Positions 62,404 through 64,000 of a stretch of DNA of 64,000 bases are shown here, piece by piece; within the stretch, counting starts at the first letter, position 1, and the number at the start of each line of letters is the position of its first letter. The stretch is taken from assembly GCA_964487915.1 (NCBI GenBank), contig CAZASN010000001.1, positions 496,001-560,000 of the forward strand, in the 5' to 3' direction. The stretch comes from Proruminimicrobium sp964487915 (GTDB taxonomy: Bacteria; Elusimicrobiota; Endomicrobiia; Endomicrobiales; Endomicrobiaceae). Made by a program: the position numbers and the translations under genes. Under the pieces are notes generated by a model. The model was not told where the DNA came from. It did no database searches and saw only the letters and a program-made list of their open reading frames with translations.

Positions 62404-64000
62404 ATGGGTAAAAATTTATGGCGTTACGATGAAAAGGGCCGGTGCGTTGTAAACGATGCGAGAAATTTGAAACAGCCGTTAATCCACATGCTTGCAAATT
62501 GTCCGAAATATTTTTCAATTTGCGATAATTTTTTAAGAGGATTCAGCGGATTTGACTATACCAGAATGTTCGGCGAATTTGACGGTCCTAATTTCCCGAA
62601 AGGAAATGCAAGATTTTTGTGGCTGAGAGAAGAAAATAAGACGTGGCTTGTAAATAATTACGACTTGACCGATACGGAAACTAAAAATCCTAAATATGAA
62701 ATGGGCCTGGGATATGTTACTTTTTCAGGAACTTCCGAAAAGATGAAATTGTCCGTTTCGGCAACTGTTTTTGTTCCTCTTGAAGAAATGGCCGAACTAT
62801 GGATGGTTGAAATAAAAAATAATTCAAGCAAGGCAAAGACCGTCGATTTTATACCGGTTGTTCCTATATTCGGCGGCAACAGAGCTTATGTCGAATACCA
62901 CAGAGACGTCGTAAGACTTTACAACAAAAGCAAAATAGATAAAAGCATAAAAATACTGCCGGGACTTGAATGGATAGAAGGTTCAACAGGGCCCAGCGAT
63001 ATATGTTATTTTATGAGCTCGGAAACGGAAAAAGGCAGAAAAGGCGACAGATTTTATTCCGACAGAGAAACTTTTCTCGGACCTAACGGCATGTGGCTTA
63101 AACCGGAATCTATACTAAAAAACATAGCTCCGCAAAAACAGTGTTACGGAAAAGAGGCGGTAGGAGCCGTTGAATTTAAAAAGATTACGATACCTGCCGG
63201 CAAAAGCGTAAAATTTGTAGTTGTAAACGGAATAACTTTTTACGGAAGCAAAGATGCCGATAAAATTATAAAAAAATATTCTTATAAAAAAGCCCAGAAA
63301 GCTTTTGACGATTTAAATGCCTACTGGCAGGAAAGATGCAGCAGAGTAAGAATCACTACAGGAAACAGTGATTTTAATATTTTATGGAATACATGGTGGT
63401 GCTACCAGCTTTCAATGAGATACTGGTTTGGAAATACCGCCCATCCTCAGACGGATTACGGTTCGGATTTTGCAGGCTGGAGAGATTTCTGGCAGGATAT
63501 GATGGCAGCAACCGTTATAGATCCTAAAGGCCTTGAGGAAAGAACTTTAAAGACTCTTGAGGGTATCAGACTTGACGGAACAAACGCAACGAGATTTTTT
63601 GCAAGAACAAAAGAATTCGGAAGCGACGAAGTGCACGGTTTATGGTGTGATCATCCTTACTGGACGGCGCAGACCGTTATGATACTTGTAAATTTTTTGG
63701 GAGATCCGAAATTTTTGTTTAGAGAAGGGATAGGTTATTTTAAAGATGCCTATCAGGACAGAGGAGAAACAAAAAATCAGGACTGGAAGAAAGGCTATAT
63801 AGAATCGCAGAAAACTTTAAACGGTAAAAAACATACCGGCACGGTATTAGAGCATTTGCTGGTTCAGATTATGACTATGTTTTATGACGTAGGGAAAAAT
63901 AATCTTTTAAAACAGAAAAGAGCCGATTGGAACGATGCCGTCGATCAGGTAAAGGGCGAAAACGTTACGTTTACTTTTGCCGTAGCGCAGAACTGCAACG
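62404..64000 (+). CDS. GH94-family phosphorylase (cellobiose phosphorylase-like), 5' part
   Basis: The frame is open from the ATG at 62404 to the right edge, giving 532 residues of an incomplete protein. The N-terminal beta-sandwich (WRYDEKGRCVVNDARNLKQP) is followed by the (alpha/alpha)6 region. That region contains DFAGWRDFWQDMMA (Asp361 and Asp365, the general-acid segment) and RADWNDAV (residues 506-513). GH94 enzymes reversibly phosphorolyse beta-glucosides such as cellobiose or cellodextrins in the cytoplasm; some act on chitobiose or beta-1,2-glucan. No signal peptide is present. The specificity determinants are partly beyond the window. Confidence 0.88.
   Translation, partial: MGKNLWRYDEKGRCVVNDARNLKQPLIHMLANCPKYFSICDNFLRGFSGFDYTRMFGEFDGPNFPKGNARFLWLREENKTWLVNNYDLTDTETKNPKYEMGLGYVTFSGTSEKMKLSVSATVFVPLEEMAELWMVEIKNNSSKAKTVDFIPVVPIFGGNRAYVEYHRDVVRLYNKSKIDKSIKILPGLEWIEGSTGPSDICYFMSSETEKGRKGDRFYSDRETFLGPNGMWLKPESILKNIAPQKQCYGKEAVGAVEFKKITIPAGKSVKFVVVNGITFYGSKDADKIIKKYSYKKAQKAFDDLNAYWQERCSRVRITTGNSDFNILWNTWWCYQLSMRYWFGNTAHPQTDYGSDFAGWRDFWQDMMAATVIDPKGLEERTLKTLEGIRLDGTNATRFFARTKEFGSDEVHGLWCDHPYWTAQTVMILVNFLGDPKFLFREGIGYFKDAYQDRGETKNQDWKKGYIESQKTLNGKKHTGTVLEHLLVQIMTMFYDVGKNNLLKQKRADWNDAVDQVKGENVTFTFAVAQNCN

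Overview
The window is 64 kb of A+T-rich, gene-dense chromosome from a didermic (Gram-negative-type) bacterium. Lipid A genes (lpxB, msbA), a Wza-type export lipoprotein and two outer-membrane barrel proteins show the outer membrane. mreBCD points to a rod-shaped cell. The protein complement and the CIRCE-controlled groESL would fit an Elusimicrobiota/Endomicrobium-like lineage, but that placement is an inference from overall character, because no rRNA gene is present. No insertion sequence, phage gene, CRISPR array or replication origin was seen. No gene-free stretch exceeds 300 bases.

Region 1 (1-15.5 kb) is a surface polysaccharide locus. A low-molecular-weight tyrosine phosphatase runs off the left edge. 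Divergent from it, a 12.5-kb string encodes four glycosyltransferases, a Wzy-like polymerase, two pyruvyl transferase paralogues, a Wzx-like flippase, an acyltransferase and two ferredoxin-like/F420-beta-like proteins. A small HTH regulator follows. On the opposite strand come the Wzc-like BY-kinase and a short Wza-like lipoprotein. Together these supply most parts of a Wzx/Wzy assembly line with its kinase/phosphatase switch.

Region 2 (15.5-21.5 kb, minus strand) runs mreB-mreC-mreD-ogt-alkD-nfo and then an O-antigen-ligase-family protein, nearly gap-free. It joins cell-shape genes to three DNA alkylation/AP-site repair genes. Region 3 (21.6-26.1 kb) has a tRNA-Thr, a histidine kinase, a three-receiver response regulator, a second soluble histidine kinase and convergent tilS.

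Region 4 (26.2-34.7 kb) carries ilvH-ilvC, a kinase-less PASTA protein, rpe, a MltD-like lytic transglycosylase, proB, a Nudix hydrolase, and groES-groEL behind two promoters that each overlap a CIRCE operator. Region 5 (34.7-49.3 kb) is one long plus-strand run: pheA, hisC, rsmD, a RecB-like Fe-S nuclease, argB, a CCA-type nucleotidyltransferase, a small membrane protein, a 1328-residue TPR protein, an exported ankyrin protein, a CNB-like protein, an AI-2E-type permease and glgB.

Region 6 (49.3-64 kb) has alaS, a GcvR-like ACT protein, def, gapdh, pgk, lpxB, msbA, a PorV-like barrel, a short Rel enzyme, rpmB, a small barrel protein, a dCMP deaminase and the 5' part of a GH94 phosphorylase. 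Several transcription units show a promoter -10 box only 6-12 bases before the start codon, suggesting leaderless or nearly leaderless mRNAs.
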